From: Nitrosomonadales bacterium
GTDB lineage: Bacteria; Pseudomonadota; Gammaproteobacteria; Burkholderiales; Gallionellaceae
DNA: 64,000 nucleotides
Direction: 5' to 3'
NCBI GenBank assembly: GCA_016716325.1
Contig: JADJWO010000001.1
Coordinates: 1,612,001-1,676,000, forward strand
Numbering within the stretch: position 1 is the first letter of the stretch; each line of letters opens with the position of its first letter. Of this stretch, positions 48,296 to 59,912 are shown in pieces. The translations under genes were made by a program, and so were the position numbers. The notes beneath the pieces were generated by a model. That model saw nothing but the letters and a program-made list of their open reading frames with translations. It did not search any database and was not told the DNA's origin.

Positions 48296-50272
48296 ATGAA
48301 TAGAGCGTACTACTCAGCATCGGTTCATGAATTTCTTCGAAGCTCGACAGAAGAAATTGTCGGTAAGCTATCCCTAAACAACGACTACGCGCTAATCCAA
48401 ACTCAACGCGATGCGTGGGTTGCGCAAATCGATCTTCTTCGAAATGTCTTGGTAGACCGCGAGGGATCAATCTATTTTGAATATTCGATCCCACGAATGG
48501 GCCGCAGGATTGATGCAGTCTTGTTGATTGGCCAAGTGATATTCGTAGTCGAATTCAAGGTCGGTGAGAAAACTCACACTAGCTTTGCCTTTGACCAAGT
48601 GTTCGACTATGCCTTGGACTTGAAGAACTTTCATGAATCCAGTCATGAACAATTCATAGCGCCAATACTGGTTGCGACAGAGGCAGCTCAATCCCCTATT
48701 TCTGTTTCGTTTACTACGCGAAACGACAAATTGCTAATCCCAGTAAAAACGAATAAGGACCAACTGGGGTATGTAATAGACGAGGTGCTGAGTTTTATCG
48801 GGGAAGGAAGAGTTGATGTCGATGAATGGGAGGCTGGTCGGTATTGCCCTACTCCTACGATTATTGAAGCGGCGATGACCTTGTATAACAGCCATTCTGT
48901 TGCTGAAATCACTCGATCTGATGCGGGGGCTACCAATTTAAGACTTACCTCTTCCGCAATTTCCGATGTCATTCAACGCTCGAAAGTGCAATCTCAAAAA
49001 TCCCTTTGTTTTGTAACCGGGGTACCAGGAGCGGGTAAGACCTTAGTGGGTTTGGATGTGGCGACAAAGCATTCTGAGGCGAGAGACGATCTGTACAGCG
49101 TCTATTTGTCCGGCAATGGTCCGCTAGTCAAAATTCTTTGTGAGGCGCTCGCTCGCGATCAGGTGTCTCGCGGAAAATGCAGGGGCGACCGCGTAAAGAT
49201 CGGGGAGGCAAGAAGCTCGGTAAAAGCCTTTATACAAAATGTTCATCACTTCAGAGATGACTGTTTGCGGGACGCAAACGCGGCTCCGATAGAGCATGTG
49301 GCAATTTTTGATGAAGCACAACGCGCATGGAACGTTGAGCAAACTTCATCATTTATGCGGCGCAAGAAGAATTACCCAAACTTTAACCAGTCCGAGCCGG
49401 AGTTCCTAATTTCATGCATGGATAGGCATAAAGATTGGGCGGCTATTGTTTGCCTAGTGGGTGGCGGACAAGAAATTAATACAGGTGAAGCCGGGATTGG
49501 TGAATGGATTAATTCAATAACTCGTACTTTCCCGGATTGGCACGTCTATGTTTCTTCGCGTTTGACGGATAGTGAATATCAAGCTGGAGAAGCTCTAAAA
49601 CTGTTGGAGTCCCACGCTAACGTGAATTATTTGGATGAGCTGCATTTGGGCGTATCCATGCGTTCTTTCCGCGCAGAAGATGTTTCTTTGCTAGTGAAGC
49701 AATTGCTTGATCTAGATATTGATTCTGCAAAACGTACCTATGAGAGCGTCAAGACGCGCTATCCGATCGTAATTACTAGAGACCTGGGAAAGGCGAAGGG
49801 GTGGCTAAAGCACCATGCACGAGGCAGTGAACGCTATGGAATAGTTGTATCGTCTCAGGCGGAACGGCTGAAGCCACACGCAATTGATGTTAAGTCTCCG
49901 ATGGACCCGGTGAATTGGTTCTTAAATGAAAAAGATGATGTTCGCTCTTCTTACTACCTTGAGGATGTTGCAACGGAATTTCATGTACAGGGGCTTGAAC
50001 TCGATTGGACCTGTGTAACGTGGGATGCTGATTTTCGCTACACAAAAAACGGCTGGAGTCATCATTCGTTTCGTGGAAATGGGTGGAACAGAATTAATAA
50101 AGATGAGCGGAAACAGTATTTGAAAAATGCATACCGAGTGTTGATGACTAGAGCGCGGCAGGGAATGGTTTTGGTAGTGCCCGCAGGCGACACCGAAGAC
50201 CATACCCGCAGCCCACAGTACTATGATGGGACCTTCAGATATTTGAAGGAAATTGGCTTTACTGAAATCTGA
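48296..50272 (+). CDS. DUF2075 nuclease-helicase, probable defence protein
   Basis: The 658-residue protein has an N-terminal restriction-nuclease-like region ([21 protein letters not shown]...ExK pattern, residues about 70-90) followed by a DUF2075 superfamily 1-type ATPase: Walker A GVPGAGKT (about 243-250), Walker [26 protein letters not shown] and the C-terminal [16 protein letters not shown]. It is clearly A+T-richer than the flanking genes. Such nuclease-helicase proteins recur in phage-defence islands. It follows tacT by 16 bp but differs in composition, so it was probably acquired separately. Confidence 0.82.
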   Translation: MNRAYYSASVHEFLRSSTEEIVGKLSLNNDYALIQTQRDAWVAQIDLLRNVLVDREGSIYFEYSIPRMGRRIDAVLLIGQVIFVVEFKVGEKTHTSFAFDQVFDYALDLKNFHESSHEQFIAPILVATEAAQSPISVSFTTRNDKLLIPVKTNKDQLGYVIDEVLSFIGEGRVDVDEWEAGRYCPTPTIIEAAMTLYNSHSVAEITRSDAGATNLRLTSSAISDVIQRSKVQSQKSLCFVTGVPGAGKTLVGLDVATKHSEARDDLYSVYLSGNGPLVKILCEALARDQVSRGKCRGDRVKIGEARSSVKAFIQNVHHFRDDCLRDANAAPIEHVAIFDEAQRAWNVEQTSSFMRRKKNYPNFNQSEPEFLISCMDRHKDWAAIVCLVGGGQEINTGEAGIGEWINSITRTFPDWHVYVSSRLTDSEYQAGEALKLLESHANVNYLDELHLGVSMRSFRAEDVSLLVKQLLDLDIDSAKRTYESVKTRYPIVITRDLGKAKGWLKHHARGSERYGIVVSSQAERLKPHAIDVKSPMDPVNWFLNEKDDVRSSYYLEDVATEFHVQGLELDWTCVTWDADFRYTKNGWSHHSFRGNGWNRINKDERKQYLKNAYRVLMTRARQGMVLVVPAGDTEDHTRSPQYYDGTFRYLKEIGFTEI

Positions 50273-50286
50273 GGAGAAAAAGCAAA

Positions 50287-50469
50287 ATGCAATTTTCAGA
50301 TGCGCCGCTGGAATCCCCAAGCTATTTCATCATTTCCGACCAGCCAGACACCTGCGGATATTGCGGCGCACGTCTTGAGTTGCTTGAAATAAAGGAAATC
50401 CAAGGCGAGCGAGTTTTTGTTAACGAATGCTTAGGCTGCAAGCGCGAAATACTCATGGTTGAAGACTAA
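50287..50469 (+). CDS. small zinc-ribbon protein
   Basis: The 60-residue protein has two CxxC knuckles: CGYCGARLELLEI and ECLGCKREILMVED. It starts 14 bp after the DUF2075 stop with GAGGAG upstream, so it is probably co-transcribed with it and could be a partner or regulator. No family name is known to me. Confidence 0.65.
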   Translation: MQFSDAPLESPSYFIISDQPDTCGYCGARLELLEIKEIQGERVFVNECLGCKREILMVED

Positions 50470-50471
50470 AC

Positions 50472-50496
50472 GGGCCGCAGATGCGGCCCATTTGTA
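50472..50496 (+). terminator. terminator after the zinc-ribbon gene
   Basis: GGGCCGC-AGAT-GCGGCCC forms a 7-bp stem with a 4-base loop, followed by ATTTGTATT. It closes the DUF2075 transcript on the plus strand, just before the first thiC 3'-end copy. Confidence 0.7.
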
Positions 50497-50514
50497 TTCC
50501 GGAGCGCGCAGTGC

Positions 50515-50630
50515 TTACGCCTTGTGATAAACCTCAGCCCCCTGCTTCACAAACTCCACCGACTTCACTTCCATCCCTTTCGCGAGTGCCTTTGCCTCGG
50601 CGATGCCCTGCGCGGCGGCGAAGTCGCGCA
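50515..50630 (-). repeat. thiC 3'-end duplicate, outer copy (R3)
   Basis: These 116 bp match thiC 52497-52612 without gaps, with about nine differences. In the thiC frame all but one change (Glu to Lys) are synonymous. The stop is TAA instead of TGA. Homology ends 3 bp before the HEPN stop codon at 50634. Confidence 0.93.
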
Positions 50631-50633
50631 GGC

Positions 50634-50996
50634 TTATTTGATTTCGTCGAGCAGTTGTTTGATTTGTGTGTGCAGTTCCGGCAAATCGGTGCGGATGGTT
50701 TCCCAGACCATTTCCAGATCAACCTTGAAGTAGCCGTGTGCGACGCGGTTACGCATCGCATATACGACTGTCCATGGAATTTCCGGGTGGGCAGCTGCAA
50801 ATTCGGCGTGGAAGCGCTCGATGTTGTGCGCTGCTTCGCCGATGATCTCAAAATTGCGGATTACTGCATCCTGTGTTTTCTGGTCATTCAGGAATGCGAC
50901 TTCATCGGTGTCCGCAAGGTACAGGTCGATGCGCTCGATGGCTTCGAGGATATGCTCGAGATAATCGGGAATGCGCAGGATATCGGATTTGCTCAT
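50634..50996 (-). CDS. hepT: HepT-like HEPN toxin (type VII toxin-antitoxin)
   Basis: The 120-residue helical protein has the HepT active-site motif in [13 protein letters not shown] (R-x4-H-x-Y) and the family start [20 protein letters not shown]. HepT proteins are RNases inhibited when MntA AMPylates the tyrosine. The start overlaps the MntA stop by 4 bp (ATGA). Its stop codon directly abuts the R3 thiC fragment. Confidence 0.9.
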   Translation of the reverse strand: MSKSDILRIPDYLEHILEAIERIDLYLADTDEVAFLNDQKTQDAVIRNFEIIGEAAHNIERFHAEFAAAHPEIPWTVVYAMRNRVAHGYFKVDLEMVWETIRTDLPELHTQIKQLLDEIK

Positions 50997-51283
50997 ACCG
51001 GGACGGCCTCGGTCAGCACATGTGCGCGGAATTTGTCGGGCAAAGCATTGGGGGTCAATACGTCCACACTGACGTTGAGCAGTTTTGCCACTTCCACCTG
51101 TATCCTGGCAATATCCATCAGGGTTGTTTCCGGTAGTGGTTCAACCAGCAAATCAAGGTCGCTGTCTTCGGTGTCTTCGCCATGCAGCACGGAGCCAAAC
51201 ACACGCACGTTGCGCACGCGATGGCGCAGGGCGATTTCGCGTATGGCCTCGCGGTGGTTTTGCAGTGCTATGGAAGGGCGCAT
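50993..51283 (-). CDS. mntA: MntA-like nucleotidyltransferase antitoxin
   Basis: The 96-residue minimal nucleotidyltransferase has VRVFGSVLHGEDTEDSDLDL (GSx10DxD) followed by LVEPLPETTLMDI. It would transfer AMP to its HepT partner. The 153 bp upstream to the R2 thiC copy (51284-51436) hold no gene; the promoter should lie there. Confidence 0.9.
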   Translation of the reverse strand: MRPSIALQNHREAIREIALRHRVRNVRVFGSVLHGEDTEDSDLDLLVEPLPETTLMDIARIQVEVAKLLNVSVDVLTPNALPDKFRAHVLTEAVPV

Positions 51284-51436
51284 GGCGTTGTTTGTCTTGA
51301 TTCAATGGCGCGATTATAACGAGCCGGGAGGATTATTGTGGTTTCACTCTCGGACAATCTGCGCATGCGCCACCGGGACGAATGACCCTGCAGCCACGGC
51401 CTGCGCCCTGCGGGGACAGCGCGGACGTGAAGCCTG

Positions 51437-51603
51437 TCACGCCTTGTGATAAACCTCCGCCCCCTGCTTCACAAACTCCACCGACTTCACTTCCATCCCT
51501 TTCGCTAAAGCCTCTGCTTCGGCAATCCCCTGCGCGGCGGCGAAGTCGCGCACGTCCTGGCTGATCTTCATCGAGCAGAAGTGGGCCGCCTTGACGGATT
51601 CCT
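51437..51603 (-). repeat. thiC 3'-end duplicate, middle copy (R2)
   Basis: These 167 bp match thiC from its stop to about 52687. In the last 40 codons every difference from thiC is synonymous, and TGA is kept. A 24-bp gap removes the codons for SMCGPQFC, part of the Fe-S cysteine motif, between two GAGCAGAA repeats. Homology ends about 20 bp before the next HEPN stop codon. Confidence 0.93.
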
Positions 51604-51622
51604 GAGAAGAATTTGCGTTCCG

Positions 51623-52117
51623 CTACTGCGATTTATCGAGGCCAAGCGACTGAGCCTGATGTTCGATGCGGGCGACGATGTCCATGAGCATGCGAGAGGC
51701 TTCGTCAGCTGTTTGCAGTGCTTCGAGGAACAGCTCCGCTTCGGCCATGTATTCGTGAACGAGGAGATTGCGGAGTTTCCTCGCGCTGATGAATGATTCG
51801 GTGCTTTCCACCCAACCTGCCTTTTCGGCATAGGCAAGGTTGTCCAGCAAGGATGTTGGGGTGCCGCCAAGGAGAAAGACAAATCGCGGAATGAGTTTGT
51901 CGCCGATGTGGTCTTGCAGTCTACCGAAGCGGCTGACGAATGCGTCAATCTTTTCCGCGAGGTCGTCGCGCTGGGTGAGGTTGCACACCCACTCCAAATC
52001 CATGTGCTGCGCATACAAAGTGCGATGGGTGTAGGCGAGGTGGGTCGCTTCCTTCCTGGCCAGGTTAAGCGCGAGCAGGGCGTTCTCGGCGTGCTCTGGC
52101 AAGTAAGCAAGGGTCAT
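51623..52117 (-). CDS. HEPN-domain toxin, HepT-like, second module
   Basis: The 164-residue helical protein has RKLRNLLVHEYMAEAELFLE, giving the R-x4-H-x-Y HEPN active site, and LPEHAENALLALNLARKEAT near the start. It is longer than and clearly different from the first HEPN, so the two modules are not recent copies of one another. It overlaps its nucleotidyltransferase partner by 4 bp. Confidence 0.85.
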   Translation of the reverse strand: MTLAYLPEHAENALLALNLARKEATHLAYTHRTLYAQHMDLEWVCNLTQRDDLAEKIDAFVSRFGRLQDHIGDKLIPRFVFLLGGTPTSLLDNLAYAEKAGWVESTESFISARKLRNLLVHEYMAEAELFLEALQTADEASRMLMDIVARIEHQAQSLGLDKSQ

Positions 52118-52413
52118 AGCAGCACACCGGTGCGTTTGGCGATGCCGAAGATCGGCGCCTCGGCGGTGCGCCCATCCTTGAGCAGGACATCCAGTTTGCG
52201 GTCGCCCAACGCCATGATCAGTGCGCCATAGAGATTGCAGAGGACCTTGGCACGGTTGGGAAACTTTGCTTCGGTCTCAACCAGTAAATCTATGTCGCCG
52301 CCGCGCAGGTTGTCGTCCACGCGCGAACCGAACAGCCAGACGCGACTCTCCGTACCCAGTACTCGGGCCACGGTGCTTTTGGTGATCTGTGCCTGATCCG
52401 GTGTAAGACGCAT
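52114..52413 (-). CDS. MNT-type nucleotidyltransferase antitoxin, second module
   Basis: The 99-residue protein has VWLFGSRVDDNLRGGDIDLL, the GS...DxD nucleotidyltransferase core, and LGDRKLDVLLKDG. It should modify and silence the HEPN protein that follows. It begins 83 bp downstream of the thiC stop. That gap (52414-52496) shows no clear promoter. Confidence 0.87.
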   Translation of the reverse strand: MRLTPDQAQITKSTVARVLGTESRVWLFGSRVDDNLRGGDIDLLVETEAKFPNRAKVLCNLYGALIMALGDRKLDVLLKDGRTAEAPIFGIAKRTGVLL

Positions 52414-52496
52414 GCTGCTTCCTCTCTGCTGGCAACTCGGTGTTTCTAACCGGGAAAATCATATCATGCCCCGGGTTTGAGTGGCTTCCGCAGTTG

Positions 52497-54480
<1,984 letters not shown>

Positions 54481-54595
54481 CGCAAGGTACTGGATTGGTA
54501 CGCCAAAAGCAAGTTTCCGGTAAACCATAACCTGACACACGGTGAGGAATTTGCATACAATCCCCGCCTCGGGAATTTTTTCTTGGTGATCGCGA

Positions 54596-56737
54596 ATGAA
54601 GGGACTGATCAGGGTAATCCTGCGCATCATTGCGCAACTATTGTTTCGATTACAGGTGCGCGGAGACGCTTCAGTCTTAAAGACGGAACGGTTGCTCATC
54701 ATTGCCAATCACGAGTCCTTCCTGGACGGTTTGCTGCTCGGCCTGTTCCTTCCGGTCAACCCGGTGTTTGTAGTCCATACCGGCATCTCCCGGCTCTGGT
54801 TTTTCCGGATCATCCTGTCGTTGGTCGATTATCTGGCCGTTGATCCGACCAGCCCGATGGCAATGAAGAAAGTCATCAAACTGATCGACACCGGCCGGCC
54901 GGTGATGATTTTTCCGGAAGGGCGCATCACCGTTACCGGCAACCTGATGAAGGTCTACGAGGGGCCTGCGTTCGTTGCCGCCAAGACCGGCGCAACGCTG
55001 GTGCCGGTCCGGCTGGACGGCGGGGCACGCAGCTATTTTTCACGGGTGTCCGGCAAGATGCCCAAGCAACTGTTCCCGAAAATATCCATTTCCATTTTGC
55101 CTGCGACGCGTATCGCCATGCCGGACGCACCGTCGGCAAAACTGCGCCGTCGCATGGCGGGTGAAGCGCTGCGCCGCCTGATGCAGGAAATGATCTTTGC
55201 TTCGCACCCCAAGCAGACCCTGTACTCCGCGTTTATCGATGCAACCGAAATATTCGGCCGCAAGCGCCGCTTGCTGGAGGACATGAAACAGATCGAATAT
55301 TCCTACAACGATCTGCTGAAGATGGTGCTGGTGCTGGGCCGTCTGGTTGCCAGGGAAACTTCGGAAACCGAGCGCGTCGGCCTGCTGCTGCCTAATGTCG
55401 CACCGACGCTGAGCCTGATTTTCGGCCTGACTGCATTGCGGCGCGTGCCTGCCATGCTCAATTACACGGCGGGCACGGACGGGCTGCAGGCGGCCTGCGT
55501 GGCGGCGCAGATTCAGACCATCGTCGCATCGCGCGCCTTCGTGGAGCAGGCCAAGCTCACGGACAAGCTTTCCGGATTGCAAGCGGTACGCCTTATCTAC
55601 CTGGAAGACCTGCGCGAACAGGTCGGCCTGGCGGACAAGCTGTGGCTGGTGCTCTATGCCTTGCGCCGCCCGCGCGCGATCGAGCTGCCCACAGCCCCTG
55701 ATGAACCTGCCGTGGTGCTGTTCACCTCCGGATCGGAAGGCAAGCCCAAGGGCGTGGTGTTGTCGCATCGCGCGCTACTGTCAAACATCGCGCAGGTACG
55801 CGCGGTGATCGACTTCTCGGTGGACGACAAGGTGCTCAACGCCCTGCCCATCTTCCATTCCTTCGGGCTCACCGCCGGCGCGTTGCTGCCGGTGCTGACC
55901 GGCGCCAACCTGTTCCTCTACCCGACGCCGCTGCACTACCGCGTCATTCCGGAACTGGCTTACGACCGCAACTGCACAGTCCTGTTCGGCACCAGCACGT
56001 TCTTGGGAAACTACGCTAAATTTGCCCATCCATACGACTTCTTCCGTCTGCGTTATGTGATCGCGGGGGCCGAAAAACTCTCCGACGCGGTACGCGGGAT
56101 ATGGTTTGAAAAGTTTGGCATCCGTATTTTTGAAGGGTATGGCGCGACCGAGACGGCGCCGGTGCTTTCGGTCAACACACCGATGACCTACCGAACCGGG
56201 ACAGTGGGGCACCTGCTCCCGGGCATTGAACACCGTATCGAGCCGGTGCCCGGTATCGAGGATGGCGGCTTGTTGCATGTGCGCGGCCCCAATCTCATGT
56301 CCGGGTACCTGCGATTCGAAAGACCCGGCGAACTGGAACCGCCGTCCTCCAGCATGGGGGCGGGCTGGTACAGCACCGGCGACATCGTCAACATCGACGG
56401 GGACGGTTTCCTGAAAATCGTCGGGCGCGTGAAACGTTTCGCCAAAGTGGCCGGTGAAATGGTCTCGCTGGAGGTGGTGGAGAAGATGGCCGTGCTTGCC
56501 TCACCGGGTGGCACGCATGCCGCTTCCACCCAAGCCGACCCGCAGCGCGGTGAAACCATCGTGCTGTTCACCACCGATGCCGGACTTACCCGTGACGTGT
56601 TGCAAACCGTCGCGCGCGACAACGGCTGGCCGGAGATCGCCGTGCCGCGCAAGATCCAGCGCGTCGATGCGCTGCCGCTGCTCGGCACCGGAAAACTGGA
56701 TTACATGACGCTGAAGACCTGGGCGGAGACGGCATAG
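54596..56737 (+). CDS. aas: Aas-like acyltransferase / acyl-ACP synthetase
   Basis: The 713-residue fusion has an N-terminal PlsC-type acyltransferase (NHESFLDG, FPEGRITVTG; residues about 1-190) and a C-terminal AMP-forming ligase (VLFTSGSEGKPKGVVLSH, EGYGATETAPVLSVN). E. coli Aas (719 residues) re-acylates lysophospholipids brought in by LplT. Here LplT lies two genes downstream. Start ATG 54596 is divergent from thiC. The next gene begins 4 bp after the stop. Confidence 0.92.
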   Translation: MKGLIRVILRIIAQLLFRLQVRGDASVLKTERLLIIANHESFLDGLLLGLFLPVNPVFVVHTGISRLWFFRIILSLVDYLAVDPTSPMAMKKVIKLIDTGRPVMIFPEGRITVTGNLMKVYEGPAFVAAKTGATLVPVRLDGGARSYFSRVSGKMPKQLFPKISISILPATRIAMPDAPSAKLRRRMAGEALRRLMQEMIFASHPKQTLYSAFIDATEIFGRKRRLLEDMKQIEYSYNDLLKMVLVLGRLVARETSETERVGLLLPNVAPTLSLIFGLTALRRVPAMLNYTAGTDGLQAACVAAQIQTIVASRAFVEQAKLTDKLSGLQAVRLIYLEDLREQVGLADKLWLVLYALRRPRAIELPTAPDEPAVVLFTSGSEGKPKGVVLSHRALLSNIAQVRAVIDFSVDDKVLNALPIFHSFGLTAGALLPVLTGANLFLYPTPLHYRVIPELAYDRNCTVLFGTSTFLGNYAKFAHPYDFFRLRYVIAGAEKLSDAVRGIWFEKFGIRIFEGYGATETAPVLSVNTPMTYRTGTVGHLLPGIEHRIEPVPGIEDGGLLHVRGPNLMSGYLRFERPGELEPPSSSMGAGWYSTGDIVNIDGDGFLKIVGRVKRFAKVAGEMVSLEVVEKMAVLASPGGTHAASTQADPQRGETIVLFTTDAGLTRDVLQTVARDNGWPEIAVPRKIQRVDALPLLGTGKLDYMTLKTWAETA

Positions 56738-56741
56738 TCCG

Positions 56742-57992
56742 ATGCAGAGCATGAACGCGAATCGCCGCCGTTTCCTGCAGCAACTGCTGGCTGCCGGCTT
56801 TGCGCTGGCCGCTACGCCCGCCAGTGCCGGTCTGCTGAAAGGCAGGCTGCTCAACGCCTGTGGAACCATCCTCCCGAAATACCTTGCCGAACATCCGATT
56901 GTCACCGCAGCGTGGTCGGGAATCGTGCCCGAGCGGGTCTGGGACGCGCATGCCCATATTGCGGGCACGGGTGATTCGGGCAGCGGGATTTACACCTCGC
57001 CAGACATGGATAGCGTATGGCACCCGGTGGAATTTGCTCAGCACGAGTTTTATCTGGATGCGGCCTGCGCCGAAAAAACGCGGGTTGACCTGAGCTATGT
57101 CGAGCGTCTGGCGCATCTGGTCGAGGAACTGAAACCCGGCTGCAAACTGCTGTTGTTCGCCTTCGAACAGGCATACGACGAATCGGGCAGGGCGCTGCCG
57201 GAACGCACCGCATTCCACGTTCCGAATGCCTATGCCCGCGAACTTGCGCGCCACTATCCGCAACATTTCGAGTGGGCGTGTTCGATTCATCCCTACCGGC
57301 CCGAAGCCGTTGACGCACTGGCGGCCGCCGTGTCGGACGGCGCACGCGCGGTCAAGTGGCTGCCGTCCGCGATGGGCATCGATCCCGCGTCGCCGAAGTG
57401 CGATGCATTTTATGCCGCACTGGCGCGGCTGGATGTGCCATTGGTCTGCCATTGCGGCGAGGAGAAAGCCGTCGAGGGCGCGGGTTTTGAGGGCGGGAAC
57501 AATCCGTTGCACCTGCGCCGCGCGCTCGATGCCGGCGTGCGGGTAGCGGTCGCGCATTGCGCATCCATCGGCGAAGATATCGATCTGGATCGCGGTAAAC
57601 ACGGACCTTACGTGCCGAGCTTCGATCTGTTCGCGCGGATGATGGGGAATGACGATTACCGGCAACACCTGTTCGGGGATATCTCGGCGGTCGTGTTGCG
57701 CAACCGCCCGTCCCGGATCCTGCGCGCGATCATCGAACATCGCGACTGGCATGCCCGCCTGCTCAACGGCACCGATTACCCGCTGCCCGGCGTGCTGCCG
57801 CTGACTTCTCCGCATCGGTGGGCCAAGGCCGGGCTGCTCGACAGCGCGGCAGTGCCGGTGCTGAACAAGATACAGAATTACAATCCGCTGCTGTTCGACT
57901 TCGTGCTGAAGCGGCAATTGCGAGTCGGCACGCAGCAATTGCCGGCCGGCATTTTCCATACCCGTGACTTTTTCCTGCGGAGCGCCATATGA
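56742..57992 (+). CDS. Tat-type exported amidohydrolase
   Basis: The 416-residue protein has a twin-arginine-like signal (NRRRFLQQLLAAGFALAATP, then ASA). It is an amidohydrolase-2 TIM barrel with VWDAHAHIAG, KWLPSAMGI, VPLVCHCGEEKAVEG, VAHCASIGED and GTDYPLPG. Metal-binding histidines and the late aspartate are in place. The substrate is unknown. Placement between aas and lplT, with 4-bp spacing and a 4-bp overlap, suggests a role on envelope lipids or their head groups. Translation may begin at MNANRRRF, three codons in. Confidence 0.85.
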   Translation: MQSMNANRRRFLQQLLAAGFALAATPASAGLLKGRLLNACGTILPKYLAEHPIVTAAWSGIVPERVWDAHAHIAGTGDSGSGIYTSPDMDSVWHPVEFAQHEFYLDAACAEKTRVDLSYVERLAHLVEELKPGCKLLLFAFEQAYDESGRALPERTAFHVPNAYARELARHYPQHFEWACSIHPYRPEAVDALAAAVSDGARAVKWLPSAMGIDPASPKCDAFYAALARLDVPLVCHCGEEKAVEGAGFEGGNNPLHLRRALDAGVRVAVAHCASIGEDIDLDRGKHGPYVPSFDLFARMMGNDDYRQHLFGDISAVVLRNRPSRILRAIIEHRDWHARLLNGTDYPLPGVLPLTSPHRWAKAGLLDSAAVPVLNKIQNYNPLLFDFVLKRQLRVGTQQLPAGIFHTRDFFLRSAI

Positions 57993-59870
57993 GCGGGCAA
58001 TTCCACTTGCTGCAAACACGCCGTTTCCTGCCTTTTTTCGGCACGCAATTCCTTGGCGCATTCAACGACAACCTGTTCAAGAATTCGCTGATCGTCCTGC
58101 TCACCTTCCAGGCGGCGAGCTGGACCACGATGCGGCCCGAGTTGCTGGCCAACCTGGCGGCAGGGATTTTCATCCTGCCGTTCTTCCTGTTCTCCGCCAC
58201 TGCCGGACAGCTTGCCGACAAATACGACAAGGCGCAGCTCGCGCGCCTGGTCAAACTGCTGGAGATATTCATCATGCTGGTGGCGAGCGTGGGCTTCGCC
58301 CTGCACAGCCTGAACCTGCTGATGGGGGCGCTGTTTCTGTTCGGGATGCATTCGACGCTGTTCGGCCCGGTGAAATACGCCATCCTGCCGCAGCATCTCA
58401 AGGAAGAAGAATTGATCGGCGGCAACGCGCTGGTGGAAGCGGGGACCTTTGTCGCGATCCTGATCGGCACGCTCGCCGGCGGACTGATGGCCGGGCTGCC
58501 GCAGGGTGCCGTATGGATCAGCATCGGCGGGTTGCTTGTGGCTGCCGCAGGATACCTTGCCAGCCGCCAGATTCCGTCGGCACCGCCGCCTGCCGCCGAG
58601 TTGCGCATCAATCCCAACCCCGTCACCGAAACCTGGCGCAACATCGGTTTCGCACGCGAGAACCGCACCGTGTTCCTGTCGATACTCGGCATCTCGTGGT
58701 TCTGGCTGTATGGCGCCATGTTCCTCGCGCAATTCCCGGCCTTTGCCAAAAACGTGCTGGGCGGATCGGAAACGGCCGTCACGCTATTGCTGGCGGTTTT
58801 CACGATCGGCATCGGCGTCGGCTCGATGCTGTGCGAAAGAATGTCCGGAAAAATGGTGGAGATTGGCCTGGTGCCGTTCGGCTCGATCGGGCTGACGCTG
58901 TTCGGCCTCGACCTGGCATGGGCCTCGCCCGCCATGCCGCCTGCCGGCTGAACCGCTGAGCGTGGCGGCGCTGCTGGCCGAACCGGGCATGTGGCGCGTG
59001 CTGTTCGATCTGGGTGCGCTGGGTCTGTTCGGCGGCTTTTTCATCGTGCCGCTGTATGCCCTGGTGCAGACGCGCAGCAAAGCAGAATTCAGGGCGCGGA
59101 TCATCGCCAGCAACAACATCATCAATGCCCTGTTCATGGTGGTGGGTTCGCTGGCCGCAGCGGCACTGCTCGGCGCCGGCCTGTCGATACCGGCGCTGTT
59201 CGGCGTGGCCGCCGTGTGCAATGCCGCAGTGGCGGTTTACATTTACAAACTGGTGCCGGAATTCCTGCTGCGCTTCATCGTCTGGATACTCGTGCATACG
59301 GTATATCGTCTGGACAAACGCGGCGTCGAACACATCCCCGATGAAGGCGCGGCAGTCCTGGCCTGCAACCATGCAAGCTTCGTCGATGCGCTGATCATCG
59401 CGGCAGCCAGCCGCCGGCCGGTGCGCTTCGTCATCGACCACCGCGTGTTCCGCTGGCCGATCCTCTCCTTCGTGTTCAAGGCCGGCCGCGCCATCCCCAT
59501 CGCGCCGGAAAAGGAAGATGCCGCACTCAAGGCGCAGGCCTTCGACGAGATCTCTCAGGCGCTCGCGGCGGGTGAACTGGTGTGCATCTTTCCGGAAGGC
59601 AATGTCACAGCCAATGGCGAGATTTCTCCCTTCCGCCCCGGCGTCACGCAAATCGTCGCGCGCGATCCGGTGCCGGTTATCCCGATGGCGCTGTCGGGTC
59701 TGTGGGGCAGCATTTTCTCGCTCGCCGATGGCAGGGTGCTGAGTAAACCCTGGAAAGCGCGACCGTTCCGCAGGGTGGTACTGAATGTGGGCGAGCCCGT
59801 AGTTCCCGGGAGTGTGTCGCTGAAGGAATTGCAAGGCATAGTGGCAACATTGCGCGGGGAGGTGCGTTGA
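57989..59870 (+). pseudogene. LplT-type MFS transporter fused to PlsC acyltransferase, one frameshift
   Basis: The first 320 codons give an MFS lysophospholipid transporter half (RRFLPFFGTQFLGAFNDNLF). The frame ends at 58951. Another frame, open from about 58946, continues with the missing helices (LSVAALLAEPGMWRVLF) and a PlsC domain (NHASFVDA, FPEGNVTANGEI) to 59870. Removing one C at GCCGGC near 58940-58946 restores one protein of about 627 residues, the usual betaproteobacterial fusion. It may be true breakage or sequencing error. It would flip lysophospholipids inward and re-acylate them. It overlaps the amidohydrolase gene by 4 bp. Confidence 0.85.
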
Positions 59871-59912
59871 CATGCGGGACGGCATGCATGCGTACTGACG
59901 GAGAATCCCGAT

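Noticed and set aside
50515..51603. thiC fragments as short independent genes
   Set aside because: They are terminal pieces of thiC without their own starts. R2 lacks the cluster cysteines, so they are repeats, not genes.
58962..59870. Acyltransferase as a separate gene starting at GTG 58962
   Set aside because: The frame begins mid-transporter with membrane helices that belong to the upstream MFS half. One base restores a known fusion, so a frameshift is the simpler reading.
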